Assembly: GCF_006861655.1 (NCBI RefSeq)
Contig: NZ_SESI01000003.1
Location: forward strand, 248,001-312,000
Origin: Halonotius roseus
GTDB taxonomy: Archaea > Halobacteriota > Halobacteria > Halobacteriales > Haloferacaceae
DNA: 64,000 nt
Reading direction: 5' to 3'
Shown here: piece by piece, positions 17,007 to 26,229 of the stretch
How positions within the stretch are numbered: the first letter of the stretch is position 1
How the letters are laid out: each line of letters begins with the position of its first letter
Notes under the pieces: model-generated
What the model was told of the DNA's origin: nothing
Databases searched by the model: none
What the model saw: only the letters and a program-made list of their open reading frames with translations
Program-made: the position numbers and the translations under genes

Positions 17007-17921
17007 ATGGCCAAGCCGCCAGACGGGGGCGACAACCCAGCCGACCGCGATGAGCCACCAACAGCAGGTGGTGAACCGTCAGCTGCCGATACGGCGACAC
17101 CACCAGATGTGACAGCCGACGGCGGTACCGGTAGCTCGGTCGCGGCCGATCAGCCAGCAGCCCCAGCCGGCGACAGCGTCGAGGAGGGCCTCGCCGGCGA
17201 GGGGCCGGCCACCGATGAGGAGATGCCGCTGGCCGACCACATCGAGGAGATGATGCGCAGGCTTGGGGTTGTCTTCCTCATCGCCGGGATCGCGCTGGCG
17301 GTCACCTACCCGTTTGCCGGCGATCTCGTCAACTATCTCTGGTCGGTACATATCCCCGAACCGGTGGCCAACCGCCCCCGACTGTACGGGCCGCTTGAGT
17401 TTATCCTCACGAAGCTCAAGGTCGCCGGGCTTGCCGGCCTCGTGATCGGCCTCCCGATGTTTGTCTACCAGACCTACCGGTTCATGCGCCCAGGGCTGTA
17501 TCCCACAGAGCGACGCTACTACCTCGCGGCGGTGCCGACCAGCCTCGTGTTGGGCACATTCGGGGTGCTGTTCGCCCACTTTGCCGTCCTCCCGTTTGTC
17601 TTTGCGTACTTTACGACCTACACCGCCGAGGCCGCCGCCGTCGCCTTTGGTCTCCAAGAGACGTTCAATCTGATCTTGGTGCTCATGGGCTGGATGGCGA
17701 TCATCTTCCAGATCCCGCTTTTCATCATGTTGGCGATCATGATGAACCTCGTCACCCGGCAGTGGTTGGAGGCCAAGCGTCTGATCTTCTGGGGATCGTT
17801 CCTCGGGATCGCGTTTCTCTTCAGCCCCGATCCGACCGGGATGGCCCCGATCATCGTCGCGCTCACGATGGTCGTGCTCTTTGAGGGAACCCTCGCGTTG
17901 CTGCGGTGGACGGGGAACTAG
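17007..17921 (+). CDS. tatCo: Twin-arginine translocase TatCo
   Basis: A 304-aa TatC with a disordered acidic N-terminus of about 75 residues (Asp/Ala/Pro/Gly/Thr-rich) and a single TatC core with six membrane helices. The core opens with PLADHIEEMMRRLG, the cytoplasmic E-rich motif that contacts signal peptides, and later shows FILTKLKVA and FLFSPDPTGM, both typical of the family. Divergent tatCt/tatCo genes are the usual haloarchaeal arrangement. The 140 bases between the two starts hold both promoters. Confidence 0.93.
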   Translation: MAKPPDGGDNPADRDEPPTAGGEPSAADTATPPDVTADGGTGSSVAADQPAAPAGDSVEEGLAGEGPATDEEMPLADHIEEMMRRLGVVFLIAGIALAVTYPFAGDLVNYLWSVHIPEPVANRPRLYGPLEFILTKLKVAGLAGLVIGLPMFVYQTYRFMRPGLYPTERRYYLAAVPTSLVLGTFGVLFAHFAVLPFVFAYFTTYTAEAAAVAFGLQETFNLILVLMGWMAIIFQIPLFIMLAIMMNLVTRQWLEAKRLIFWGSFLGIAFLFSPDPTGMAPIIVALTMVVLFEGTLALLRWTGN

Positions 17922-19816
17922 CGGTCGACAAAATCGACGCCGGTGATCTCGAAGCGCGCGCCGCCGCCCTCGCTGTCGACGACGCCGATCTCCCAGCCGT
18001 GGGCTTCGACGATCTCGCGGACGATCGCCAACCCGAATCCCGTGCCGTCGGTCTCCGTCGAGTAGCCGGTTTCGAAGATCCGCTCGCGGTCGTCGGCTGG
18101 GATCCCGGGGCCATCGTCGGCGATATAAAACCCTGACTCGGTCGTCCCGACGGTGATCGAAACATCGCTGTCGCCGTGCTCAACGCTGTTGCGGAACAGG
18201 TTTTCGAAGACATCGGCCAGCCGGCTGCGGTCGGCCCGAATGATGGCGTCGGATCGACAGTCGATCGTGGCGTCGGCGGTTGCGACCGTCCCCCAACACT
18301 GGGCGACGAGATCAGCAAGGGCGACAGCTTCAGTCTCACCGACCGTTTGGCCCTGTCGGGCCAACACGAGCGCGTCGTCGATCAGCTCCTCCATCCGTGT
18401 CAACGCGCGATCGATGATCTCCAGCTGCTCGCTGTCACACTCCTCGGCGGCGAGCTTCAGTCGCCCGCTGGCAACGTTGATCGGATTGCGGATGTCATGG
18501 GAGACAACGCTGGCAAACTGATCGAGGCGATCCCGCTGGCGGGTCAGTTCGTCCTCGCGGGCTTTGAGCCGCTGGAGTTGGTCGATCCGCCCAAAGGCCT
18601 CGGTGACGGTGTCGGCCCACAGCTGGACGCGCTCGGCGTCGGCGTCGCTGAACGCCGCCGGCTCCGTCGAACCGATGTTCAACAGGGCGTACTCCCCAAG
18701 CGGGACGATCAGCTCGCTGCTGATCGGCGTCTCCGCATTGGCGCGGTCGGAGTGGTCGGCCATCGAATCGATCCGTCTGGTCGTTCCCTCCTCGAAGGCT
18801 GTCCACGACAGCGACTCCTTGGCCGGCGAGTAGATCGGCGGCTCATCGATCAGCGTTTGGCCGCGTTCGGTCTGGGCAACCGGTTCGAGCTGGTCGTCGG
18901 TCGCCAGCCAGATCCCAGCAGTATCAAAATCAAAGGCGGATTCGAGGCCGTCGATGACGATGTCGGCCGCCGATTCCGGTGTCGTTGCCTCTAGCAGCCG
19001 CCGGGTCGTTCGCTGGAGCCCTTCAAGCGTATCGCTGTACCGCGCCAGTTGGCGTTCGCTCTCCTTGAGAGCGGTCACGTCGGTGATAAATCCCTCAAAG
19101 ATCCCCTCGCCGTCCTCGATGGCGACCCGCTGGCCGTGCTCGTTGACCCACTTCTCGTCGCCGTCGGCGGTCAGAATCCGGTAGGTCAGCTCGAAGGTAT
19201 CACCGGTTTCGAGCTGTGAGTCGACTGCGTCCCGAACATACGCACGATCGTCAGGGTGGATGATATCTGACCCCCAGGTGACCTCGCCAGCGACGATGGC
19301 GTCGGCCGGGTAGCCGATCAGCGACTCGCAGTTGCCACCGATAAAATCGGTGTCCCACTCGGAGGTCTCCCGGGTTCGGTAGACGACCCCTGGCAGCGTC
19401 TCGACGAGCGTCTCAAACTGGCGGCTGTAGGCCTGTCGTTCGACCGCGTTGGTGACCCGTTTAGCCAAGACGGCGGGGCTGTCGGTGAGATCGGCTTTCG
19501 GGATGTAGTCGGTGACGCCGGCGGCGATCGCCTCGCTGGCGACCGATTCGTTCCCCTGGGCGGTCAACAGGATGACCGGCAGATCGGGGTGGCGGCGTTG
19601 TACCGCCGCAAGGAGTTCGAGGCCATCCATCTTGGGCATCTCGTAGTCGGCGAGGAGACAGTCGAACTCCTCGTCGGCAAGCGTTTGCAGTGCCGCAACC
19701 GGATCGGCCTCGGTGACGACCGTAAACGGCTCGTCGTGTTCCGCGAGATAAGCGGTGACGACCTCACCGTACTCCGGGCGATCATCGACATGTAGCACCC
19801 GAATCGGACGAAACAT
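17918..19816 (-). CDS. Receiver-PAS-GAF histidine kinase
   Basis: A 632-aa soluble kinase. The N-terminal receiver (residues 3-120) has the acidic pair in LHVDD, the phosphoacceptor Asp in CLLADYEMPKMDG and the late Lys in DYIPKADL. A PAS domain (about 130-245), a GAF domain (about 265-400), a HisKA helix with H-box VVSHDIRNP (about 425) and an ATPase domain with N-box LFRNSVEHG, DDGPGIP and GTGFGLAIV follow. Signal receipt at a receiver and relay through its own kinase is a common haloarchaeal design. ATG 19816 is used; a TTG one codon earlier is unlikely. The stop overlaps the convergent tatCo stop region by four bases. Confidence 0.92.
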   Translation of the reverse strand: MFRPIRVLHVDDRPEYGEVVTAYLAEHDEPFTVVTEADPVAALQTLADEEFDCLLADYEMPKMDGLELLAAVQRRHPDLPVILLTAQGNESVASEAIAAGVTDYIPKADLTDSPAVLAKRVTNAVERQAYSRQFETLVETLPGVVYRTRETSEWDTDFIGGNCESLIGYPADAIVAGEVTWGSDIIHPDDRAYVRDAVDSQLETGDTFELTYRILTADGDEKWVNEHGQRVAIEDGEGIFEGFITDVTALKESERQLARYSDTLEGLQRTTRRLLEATTPESAADIVIDGLESAFDFDTAGIWLATDDQLEPVAQTERGQTLIDEPPIYSPAKESLSWTAFEEGTTRRIDSMADHSDRANAETPISSELIVPLGEYALLNIGSTEPAAFSDADAERVQLWADTVTEAFGRIDQLQRLKAREDELTRQRDRLDQFASVVSHDIRNPINVASGRLKLAAEECDSEQLEIIDRALTRMEELIDDALVLARQGQTVGETEAVALADLVAQCWGTVATADATIDCRSDAIIRADRSRLADVFENLFRNSVEHGDSDVSITVGTTESGFYIADDGPGIPADDRERIFETGYSTETDGTGFGLAIVREIVEAHGWEIGVVDSEGGGARFEITGVDFVDR

Positions 19817-19907
19817 CAACTACCTATCCGTTCCGACAGCATCCACATAAATTAGATCGTAAGGTATCTGACCTGTTATTTCGATATGTGTTTGCTATCG
19901 TTCCAGC

Positions 19908-20168
19908 TTATTCGTCAACCGCCTTGAGAATCGCCGCCAACTCATCGGTGTCGACAGTGTAGGTGAATTCGAGTTCGTCGTCGATGTAGACGACCGGCAC
20001 GCGCTCGCCGTACTCCGCCTCTAACTCAGGGTCGTCGTCGATCTGGATCTCCTCGATGTCGACGCTGATCCCCGTCTCCTCGCTGACCGACTCGATTCGC
20101 TGGAGGGCGACCCCACAGAGATGGCAGTTTTCGCGGCTGTAAACCGTGATATCGACTGGTTCGGCCAT
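19908..20168 (-). CDS. Glutaredoxin-like thiol protein
   Basis: An 86-aa thioredoxin-fold protein with CHLC as its active-site motif (YSRENCHLCGVAL) and the cis-Pro segment ERVPVVYIDDE. The strand-helix-strand order is that of the glutaredoxin-like (DUF836-type) family, which performs thiol-disulphide exchange in the cytoplasm. The start is ATG 20168, divergent from the phosphatase gene with 59 bases between the starts. Confidence 0.87.
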   Translation of the reverse strand: MAEPVDITVYSRENCHLCGVALQRIESVSEETGISVDIEEIQIDDDPELEAEYGERVPVVYIDDELEFTYTVDTDELAAILKAVDE

Positions 20169-20227
20169 AGCGGTCGTTGGCGACGCGGGTGGGCAAACGT
20201 TACGACTCATCCGCGAGAGGGGTCGGT

Positions 20228-20923
20228 ATGGGAACGCTGGTAGTGGTGCGGCACGGCGAAACGATGTGGAACCGCCAACAGCGGGTACAGGGGTGGGCAG
20301 CGGTCGGCCTCACCGACCGGGGCCACCGACAAGCCGCCGCGCTTGCCGACGCGGTCGCAGACAGCTACGCGGTCGACCGGGTCGTGAGTTCCGATCTCCG
20401 GCGGACGCTGGAGACCGCCCGACCGCTCGCTCGCGCTGTCGACTGCGAGCCGACGACTGACCGCCGCTGGCGGGAGCGAGATTTCGGGGTGCTGCAAGGC
20501 CTCAGCTACGGCGAACTATTTCTCGGTCACCCCGAGTTCACGCTCACCGAGGTCGGCTACGCCGCCGCCCAAGCGACCCCCGAGCGCGGCGAGAGCCTGC
20601 TCGACCAGCGCGAGCGCGTGCTCGATGCCGCAACCGATCTCGTTGCCGATATCGGCACCGACGAAACTGTTGTCGTGGTTACCCACGGCGGGCCGCTGTA
20701 TCTGCTGCTCGGGTGGATCAAAGACCTCGACATCGTGGCGACGATCATGGAGCAAGAACAGGGTAACTGCGCGCTCAACGAACTCGCGGTCGACGATGAC
20801 GGGACGCTCACCGTCGAGCGCGAAAACGACACCGAACACGTCGATAGCGACGTTGACGACGATGCCGACAGCGACGTTGACGACGATACTGCCAGCGACA
20901 TCACCGACGACAAAAACGAGTAA
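20228..20923 (+). CDS. Histidine phosphatase family protein
   Basis: A 231-aa branch-1 histidine phosphatase (phosphoglycerate mutase fold). It has the phosphoacceptor motif VVRHGETMWN at the N-terminus, the Arg in SSDLRRTLETARPL, the catalytic acid region RDFGVLQG and the second His in VVVVTHGGPLYLL. The substrate cannot be read from sequence. The C-terminal 30 residues are an acidic repeat (DSDVDDDADSDVDDD). ATG 20228 puts the motif at residues 5-14, as usual for the family. Confidence 0.9.
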   Translation: MGTLVVVRHGETMWNRQQRVQGWAAVGLTDRGHRQAAALADAVADSYAVDRVVSSDLRRTLETARPLARAVDCEPTTDRRWRERDFGVLQGLSYGELFLGHPEFTLTEVGYAAAQATPERGESLLDQRERVLDAATDLVADIGTDETVVVVTHGGPLYLLLGWIKDLDIVATIMEQEQGNCALNELAVDDDGTLTVERENDTEHVDSDVDDDADSDVDDDTASDITDDKNE

Positions 20924-20933
20924 CAGCGGCGAC

Positions 20934-22310
20934 TCAGTATTTCGGCTCCGCGCCGGTAACCTCGTAGACCGTCTCCATCAGTTCGTCGCGCTGGCGTTGC
21001 CACCCTTCCAACCCGTCAGGGCTGGTCGGATACCGCTTGTAGTGATCGATCACCTGTTCGGCGACCTGTTTGACCTTGTAGAAATCGAGGATCTGCCGCC
21101 AGTAGCCGAAGCTTTTGATCGCCGTCTGGGCCGCCAGCAGCGGCCCCATCGACGTTTTGCCGTCGTAGAGAGCTTCCGCCAGCTTCTCGCCCGGCAGGGC
21201 GGCGAGCAACCCCATCAGGTCGTCGACATCGACGGCCGTCGAGAGGATGTTGTACACGTCGAGACCGGCGTACCGCGCGCCGAAGTGTTCCATCACGCGC
21301 TCGTTGTAGTGCCAGAGGGCTTCCTCGCTCACGTCGCCCGCCTCGATGGCGTCGATCGCCTGCTCGGCGGCGTACTGGCCGGCGTAGGCCGCGCCCGCGA
21401 TCCCACCGCCGGTCGTCGGATTGACGTGGGCCGCGGCGTCGCCGACGGCCATGTAGCCGGGGGCGACCGCCGAATCGTAGGTACGCCGTGTCGGGAGGGC
21501 CGCGCCGAGTTTGTCGGTGACTTCGGCGTTTTCGAACTCCTCACGATCCCGCAAATCGCCTTTGAGATCGTCGATCATCTGCATCGGCTCCTCGTTCATC
21601 TGGAAGCCCAGTCCGGCATTGATCTCCGTCGACGTACGCGGGAAATACCAGAGGTAGCCAGCGGCGCGTTGGGTCGGTTTGAAGACGAGGGCGTCGTCCC
21701 ACTCGACTTCCTCGTCGACCTCGACGATCTCCCGATAGGCCGAACAGAACTGCGAGTACCGAACGTTGGTGTCGAAGGTTGCGTCCTCGAAGTCGGCTTT
21801 GTCCTGGAGCAGCGACAGTGCGCCCGCGCCGTCGATGACGACCTCGGCGTCGTACTCGACGGGGTCGCCCTGATGTTTGCCAACAACGCCGGTCACCTGG
21901 CCGTCATCGGTCTGTGTCACGTCGTTGACGACGGTGTCGTAGTGGAGCTCCGCGCCGGCCTCCTCGGCTCCTTCGATCAGTAGCTTGCCGTATTTGAGGC
22001 GGTCGATGACGGCGAGTTCGCCCGGCACCGGGATCTCCAAGACGGTGTCGTGGCTCGGGATCTCGAAGCGGCCGTGATCGACGCCCGTGTTCGTGAATGC
22101 GGGTTCGATCTTGGATTTCGGGATCGCACTCGGGAACTTGTCGGCACCTTTCAGCGCGTCGCCACAGGCGATATGGCCAGCCTCCTCGGCGTCCTTTCGC
22201 TCGATGATGACGGCATCAAGGCCCGCGTTGGCGAGCGTCGCCGCCGCATAGCAGCCGGAGGTGCCGGCCCCGACGATGGCAACGTCGTACTCGTAGGTGG
22301 TCATTGCCAT
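20934..22310 (-). CDS. Geranylgeranyl reductase family flavoprotein
   Basis: A 458-aa FAD-dependent reductase that saturates isoprenoid chains, most likely those of archaeal membrane lipids. The Rossmann FAD site DVAIVGAGTSGCYAAATL opens the protein. CGDALKG near residue 50 and GYMAVGDAAAHVNPTTGGG (about residues 285-305) are the conserved FAD and substrate motifs of digeranylgeranylglycerophospholipid reductases. ATGs at 22310 and 22304 are both possible. It converges on the phosphatase with only ten bases between stops. Confidence 0.92.
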   Translation of the reverse strand: MAMTTYEYDVAIVGAGTSGCYAAATLANAGLDAVIIERKDAEEAGHIACGDALKGADKFPSAIPKSKIEPAFTNTGVDHGRFEIPSHDTVLEIPVPGELAVIDRLKYGKLLIEGAEEAGAELHYDTVVNDVTQTDDGQVTGVVGKHQGDPVEYDAEVVIDGAGALSLLQDKADFEDATFDTNVRYSQFCSAYREIVEVDEEVEWDDALVFKPTQRAAGYLWYFPRTSTEINAGLGFQMNEEPMQMIDDLKGDLRDREEFENAEVTDKLGAALPTRRTYDSAVAPGYMAVGDAAAHVNPTTGGGIAGAAYAGQYAAEQAIDAIEAGDVSEEALWHYNERVMEHFGARYAGLDVYNILSTAVDVDDLMGLLAALPGEKLAEALYDGKTSMGPLLAAQTAIKSFGYWRQILDFYKVKQVAEQVIDHYKRYPTSPDGLEGWQRQRDELMETVYEVTGAEPKY

Positions 22311-22436
22311 GAGTGAACACCCGAGGGCGAAAACTCTTTATTTTGGTGCGGCACCCACCGCCGGCCAGCATTGGGTCACTACAATCATCGGCTGAGTCAA
22401 CGGGCGATACAAGTACAGCGAACCCGTGTCGGCTGT

Positions 22437-22649
22437 ATGGAACTCGATACAAACGTTGGCGGAACCGACCGCCTGCTTCGTGGGCTTGGAGCCGTACTGT
22501 TATCGATCGTTGCTGTCCGCGCGCTCACCGCCGGCAAGCGGACGAGCGGGCTGCTCGCCGCCATCGGCGCGGTTGGACTGGGATTCAACGCGACGACCTG
22601 TTTCTGCGGGCTCAACGCCGCCCTCGGGATCGACTCCACCGAGGAGTAG
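22437..22649 (+). CDS. DUF2892-type small membrane protein
   Basis: A 70-aa protein with the DUF2892 layout: a leading NVGG..DRLLRGLGAVLL, two hydrophobic helices and a cysteine pair in TTCFCGLNAALGI. Relatives include the membrane part of YgaP-like proteins. ATG 22437 is the first start that leaves the conserved NVG motif near the N-terminus. Its role is unknown. Confidence 0.85.
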   Translation: MELDTNVGGTDRLLRGLGAVLLSIVAVRALTAGKRTSGLLAAIGAVGLGFNATTCFCGLNAALGIDSTEE

Positions 22650-22655
22650 GAGGGG

Positions 22656-23051
22656 TTAGATCGTGACGGCCCAGGCTCGGTAGTCGTCGGGATAACCGAA
22701 CGCCTGCTGAAAGACGACATCGAAAAAGACCGCCAGCCGATCGGCGTCTGAGTGTGTTGTAATCCGGACGTGCGTTCCGTCTGCCTCTTCGGGGCGTTCG
22801 AGCTCGTCGATCCGGAAGTCGGGATACTCGCCGAGTAACTCTTTCAGGCGGTCGAGTTCGGTGTCGGTACAGTCAAGCGCGACAGTTTCGCCGCCGAACT
22901 GGATCCACGGCACCAGTTCGTCGTCGCTGTCGGGTGGTGTTTCGTCGGGTTCGAGCGTACAGAACTCGCTGCCGCGCTCGCGGTGGGCGTCAACGGTCGC
23001 CGCGAACAGCTCCCGGCGGGCGGTGGCCTCGCTGGCGTCGAATCGAGTCAT
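22656..23051 (-). CDS. Small acidic haloarchaeal protein, unknown function
   Basis: A 131-aa cytoplasmic protein starting at ATG 23051 (MTRFDASEATARREL). It is acidic with alternating strands and helices (HVRITTHSDADRLAVFFDVVF) and no cysteine motif or known catalytic signature. It lies last in a row of three small minus-strand genes. I do not recognise the family. Confidence 0.75.
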   Translation of the reverse strand: MTRFDASEATARRELFAATVDAHRERGSEFCTLEPDETPPDSDDELVPWIQFGGETVALDCTDTELDRLKELLGEYPDFRIDELERPEEADGTHVRITTHSDADRLAVFFDVVFQQAFGYPDDYRAWAVTI

Positions 23052-23091
23052 ATCCCCAGCGACGACAGCGACGCCGAAAACGATTCGGGAG

Positions 23092-23316
23092 TCAGGCCGG
23101 GGCGTCATCCTGCCAGTCGGTGACCAACTCCTCAGCGGCCGCGCGGCTCTCGACGGTCTCGTAGGCGTAGGCTCGTCCGTCGTCGGCCTGATGAAGCTGG
23201 TCGTATCGAACCGCAAACTGGCCGTCGGCGCGCTCGCGGAGCCGGATCGTCGCGTGGCCATCGGCGCGCTCCCACTCGGTGAGCTCGTCGGTGTCGGTTG
23301 TCCGCTCGTAGTCCAT
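23092..23316 (-). CDS. Small hypothetical protein
   Basis: A 74-aa protein starting at ATG 23316 (MDYERTTDTDELTEWER). It is strand-rich and charged (ATIRLRERADGQFAVRYDQL), with a helical C-terminus ending TDWQDDAPA. No family is recognised. It sits 40 bases ahead of the 131-aa gene and 29 bases after the zinc-ribbon gene, in the same orientation. Confidence 0.72.
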   Translation of the reverse strand: MDYERTTDTDELTEWERADGHATIRLRERADGQFAVRYDQLHQADDGRAYAYETVESRAAAEELVTDWQDDAPA

Positions 23317-23345
23317 ACCGGCCGGACGGTGGGACGGCACTTGCC

Positions 23346-23516
23346 TCACTCGGTTTGCGATGCGACGACGCGCTCGCCGGCGTCTGCGACGGCCGTCCGG
23401 ATCGTCGTCCCACAGCGGGGACAGATCGGGTATCCCAGCCGATCGTAGTCGGCGATCTCCTTGGGACAGACGGCACAGGTCGGGCAGGCAACAGGATAGA
23501 GCCACTCGAAGTCCAT
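23346..23516 (-). CDS. Small zinc-ribbon protein
   Basis: A 56-aa protein with two cysteine pairs, CPTCAVC (N-terminal side) and CPRC (after GYPI), a likely zinc ribbon. ATTAGTAAT at 23542-23550 is a TATA-like element about 26-34 bases ahead of ATG 23516, which favours this start over ATG 23543. Partners and role are unknown; rubredoxin-like or adaptor functions are possible. Confidence 0.75.
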   Translation of the reverse strand: MDFEWLYPVACPTCAVCPKEIADYDRLGYPICPRCGTTIRTAVADAGERVVASQTE

Positions 23517-23666
23517 ACCCCCGAGTTCCGCAACCGGGCTCATTAGTAATCGCCGCCTACTGCTCGCTGTCGGATGGTTTGGCAGGATTCAGATGGAATA
23601 CGGCGTCGACAACGAGAACCAGGGAGAACGAGAACCGGGGAAAACGAGCGGCCAGACTGCGATCGA

Positions 23667-24407
23667 CTACTCCTCGTCGTCAGCCAGCAGGCCGTGTTCG
23701 GCGAGGACATCGTCGAGTTCGTCGAGGGAATACTGGTGGTACTGCTCGGTGTCGGCATCGATCGTTGCCAACCCGAGGCCAGCAGCCTCAAGCCCGTCCT
23801 CGGTGACCGACGCCAGCGCGCGAAGCGCGAGTTCGATCCCCTCATCAAGCGAGAGATCCGGCTCGTAGTGCTCCTCAAAGTAGTCCTGAATGTCGTCGCG
23901 GCTCTCGCCGATGGCGAGGGCCTCCCACTCGTAGGGCGTTCCCGAGGGGTCGGTCTCGAAAAGGCGCGGCTCGCCGTTTTCGATCCCGCCGACGACGAGG
24001 GCGACGCCAAAGGGACGGGCCCCGCCGACCTGCGTGTATCGCTGGATGTAGTCGGTGACCGTCTTTGTGAGCGTCTCGACGCCCATCACCTCGCCGAACC
24101 GGAGGCGGTTGACCTGCGCCTGCCGGCGGGCGAAATCGATCAGCTGGCGGGCGTCGGCAACGTGGCCCGCCGAGGCCATCCCAACGTGGTCGTCAGCCTT
24201 GTGGAGTTTTTCGACGCTGGAGGGCTCCAAGAGCGGCGAGTGGCTCTGTTTGTCGGCGAGCAACACGACGCCTTCCGGGGTTCGGACGCCGATCGATGCC
24301 GAGCCGCGTTTGACGGCTTCGCGGGCGTATTCGACTTGGTAGAGCCGGCCGTCCGGCGAGAAGATCGTGGTGCCACGGTCGTAGGCCTGCTGTTGTTGTC
24401 CCTGCAT
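23667..24407 (-). CDS. psmA: 20S proteasome alpha subunit
   Basis: A 246-aa alpha-type subunit forming the outer rings of the 20S core particle, which gate substrate entry and dock PAN or Cdc48-type ATPases. The alpha signature is YDRGTTIFSPDGRLYQVEYA at residues 9-28, and the family segment EGVVLLADKQ follows. It lacks the N-terminal catalytic Thr, as expected for alpha. ATG 24407 lies one base after the rnp2 stop. It is the last gene of mobB-rnp3-rnp2-psmA. Confidence 0.97.
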   Translation of the reverse strand: MQGQQQQAYDRGTTIFSPDGRLYQVEYAREAVKRGSASIGVRTPEGVVLLADKQSHSPLLEPSSVEKLHKADDHVGMASAGHVADARQLIDFARRQAQVNRLRFGEVMGVETLTKTVTDYIQRYTQVGGARPFGVALVVGGIENGEPRLFETDPSGTPYEWEALAIGESRDDIQDYFEEHYEPDLSLDEGIELALRALASVTEDGLEAAGLGLATIDADTEQYHQYSLDELDDVLAEHGLLADDEE

Positions 24408-24408
24408 A

Positions 24409-24888
24409 CTAGTGGAAATCGAGTTCCGTCGCCGCCACGAACCCCTCAGGCAGCGAGATCTCGGCGACATCGTCACGGCAAATCGCCGGCCGTTGGTCGT
24501 CCGCAAACGCGACGGAATCCTCTGTCGAATCTGGGCTCCGGCCGCGTAAATAGCTTTCTTCACAGGCACGCACCGTCCCCGAAATCCCGCGAACGACGAG
24601 CCCGATCGGCTGGTGGTCGACGCTGTCGATACAGGCAAGCGCGGCGCGGGCGGCGGCCGTCTCCTCGCGGCGAGCGCGGACGATCGCCTCACCGATACCA
24701 TCAGCGTACTCGAAGCCAAACACTGTCAGGTCGGCATCGGCACTCCCAACATCGCCGAGGAGGTTGCCGGCGGCATACCACAGCGCGCGCTGGAACGCGC
24801 CGCGGTCGATGTCGGCGTCGGGGGCGGCCTCGATCTCAACGGCGAGATACCGCCATCGCGGACGGATATGTTTTGGAAGGTGTTTCAT
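24409..24888 (-). CDS. rnp2: Ribonuclease P protein component 2 (Pop5)
   Basis: A 159-aa Pop5 homologue. It pairs with Rnp3 to help the RNase P RNA cut tRNA 5' leaders. MKHLPKHIRPRWRYLAVEIE is the usual Pop5 opening, and AALACIDSVDHQPIGLVVRG is the conserved central strand-helix. Six bases separate it from rnp3, and its stop nearly abuts psmA. Confidence 0.94.
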   Translation of the reverse strand: MKHLPKHIRPRWRYLAVEIEAAPDADIDRGAFQRALWYAAGNLLGDVGSADADLTVFGFEYADGIGEAIVRARREETAAARAALACIDSVDHQPIGLVVRGISGTVRACEESYLRGRSPDSTEDSVAFADDQRPAICRDDVAEISLPEGFVAATELDFH

Positions 24889-24894
24889 GGTAAC

Positions 24895-25584
24895 TCAGGG
24901 CTCATAGCGGCCACGACGAACGCCGGGTTCGATGAAGCGGTCGTCGGCGCGCTCGCGGTTGCGGGCGGCGATCTCACCCCACGCTTCGAGGCCGGCCGTG
25001 ATCTGGTCGGCCGTAAAGCCGATCTGTTCGCCGACCGCCCGCAGCTCGCGTGGGGCGCGAAGCTGGCGGTGGGAGTCGGCGTTCACGCTGACGACGAAGG
25101 GGGCGTCATACTGCTCGACGAGCTCACGAAGCTTGCGAAGCCCCTGGAGGGCTTGGACGCGTGGGCCACCGCTCGCCCGCAACACCGGCCCGAAATCGAA
25201 CTCAACGTGGACGCTGTGGGTTGCTGCGGCGCGGGCAAGAACATGGTTAAAATCGCCGTCACCGGCCATCGGACGGGTCAACACGTCGACACGGTCGGTC
25301 TCGACGGCGTATCTGTTCAGCGCGTCGGTGCCGCCACGAACCAGCAGGACGGAACACTCCGAGCGGTGGTTGCCGACCGCCCCCGCCGCGGATTCGGGAT
25401 CGGCGGCGTCAACCTCGATCCCGCGGACGACATCGATCCCGTAGCGGTCGCTGATCGCGTCGACGTCGAACTCGGCTTCGCGGGTGCGGACGACAAGCCC
25501 GTCGTAGCCGTAGTCGGTGGCCGTCCGCGCCTGCCGGCTGACGGTGCTGTCACCCGCAGGATAGGCCGCGACCGCCTCGTACAT
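24895..25584 (-). CDS. rnp3: Ribonuclease P protein component 3 (Rpp30)
   Basis: A 229-aa Rpp30 homologue with a TIM-barrel (PHP-like) fold, partner of Rnp2. MYEAVAAYP at the start, YDGLVVRTRE and VHVEFDFGPVL are family-like segments. ATG 25584 matches the usual haloarchaeal N-terminus. A GTG at 25638 overlaps the mobB stop (GTGA) and would add 18 residues; coupling could favour it, so the start is not certain. Confidence 0.93.
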   Translation of the reverse strand: MYEAVAAYPAGDSTVSRQARTATDYGYDGLVVRTREAEFDVDAISDRYGIDVVRGIEVDAADPESAAGAVGNHRSECSVLLVRGGTDALNRYAVETDRVDVLTRPMAGDGDFNHVLARAAATHSVHVEFDFGPVLRASGGPRVQALQGLRKLRELVEQYDAPFVVSVNADSHRQLRAPRELRAVGEQIGFTADQITAGLEAWGEIAARNRERADDRFIEPGVRRGRYEP

Positions 25585-25634
25585 GCGCCCCAGTTGGCGG
25601 CTGTGTGGTTTGGGCGTTCCGGTCGTCGCCGCGG

Positions 25635-26105
25635 TCACGCCGAGTCGGCATCGACAAGCGTTCCCTCGATCATCGCGGTCGCAAGGGACGAGACATCGAA
25701 GGCCGCCGGCGGGCCCCGAGCGATGATCGGCGGAGCGGCCGGCCGATCGCCGACAACGAGTTTCGGGTACGGCGCGTTGTGATACCCCTCGATGAGCACG
25801 TAGTCGTAGCCGGCCGCCCGGAGGTCGTCGACGGTCGATTTCAACAGGGCGACCTCGCTGTCGGCGGCGTCCTTTCCACCGGGGGTGATCTCGAAGCGAA
25901 GGGAGGGCGTCAGCCCAACGACCGTGTCGGCTCCGGCGGTGCGGTGGCGGTGGGTGTCCTTGCCGGGCGTGTCGATCTCGATGTCGTGGTGGATGGATTT
26001 GATCGTCCCGACCCGCCCGGAATCGGCGAGTTCGGCGACCAGCGATTCGATCAGCGTCGTCTTGCCGGCATCGCTGGGGCCGACGATACAGAGCGGCGGG
26101 TGCAT
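25635..26105 (-). CDS. mobB: Molybdopterin-guanine dinucleotide biosynthesis protein B
   Basis: A 156-aa P-loop GTPase-fold protein (CIVGPSDAGKTTL) that assists attachment of GMP to molybdenum cofactor. The family segment KSIHHDIEIDTPGKDTHRHR and the later VLIEGYHN are characteristic. It heads the mobB-rnp3-rnp2-psmA row. Confidence 0.93.
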   Translation of the reverse strand: MHPPLCIVGPSDAGKTTLIESLVAELADSGRVGTIKSIHHDIEIDTPGKDTHRHRTAGADTVVGLTPSLRFEITPGGKDAADSEVALLKSTVDDLRAAGYDYVLIEGYHNAPYPKLVVGDRPAAPPIIARGPPAAFDVSSLATAMIEGTLVDADSA

Positions 26106-26229
26106 ACCGACGGTGAGGGTGGGAGTCGCAAAACCCCTGTGGCGATAGCGGCGACCGATCGCTGGCTCTCAGCCCTGAGAGTCGGAGAGGGTTTTAACTA
26201 CAGGACACCCGTATATAGATGGAAGCGAC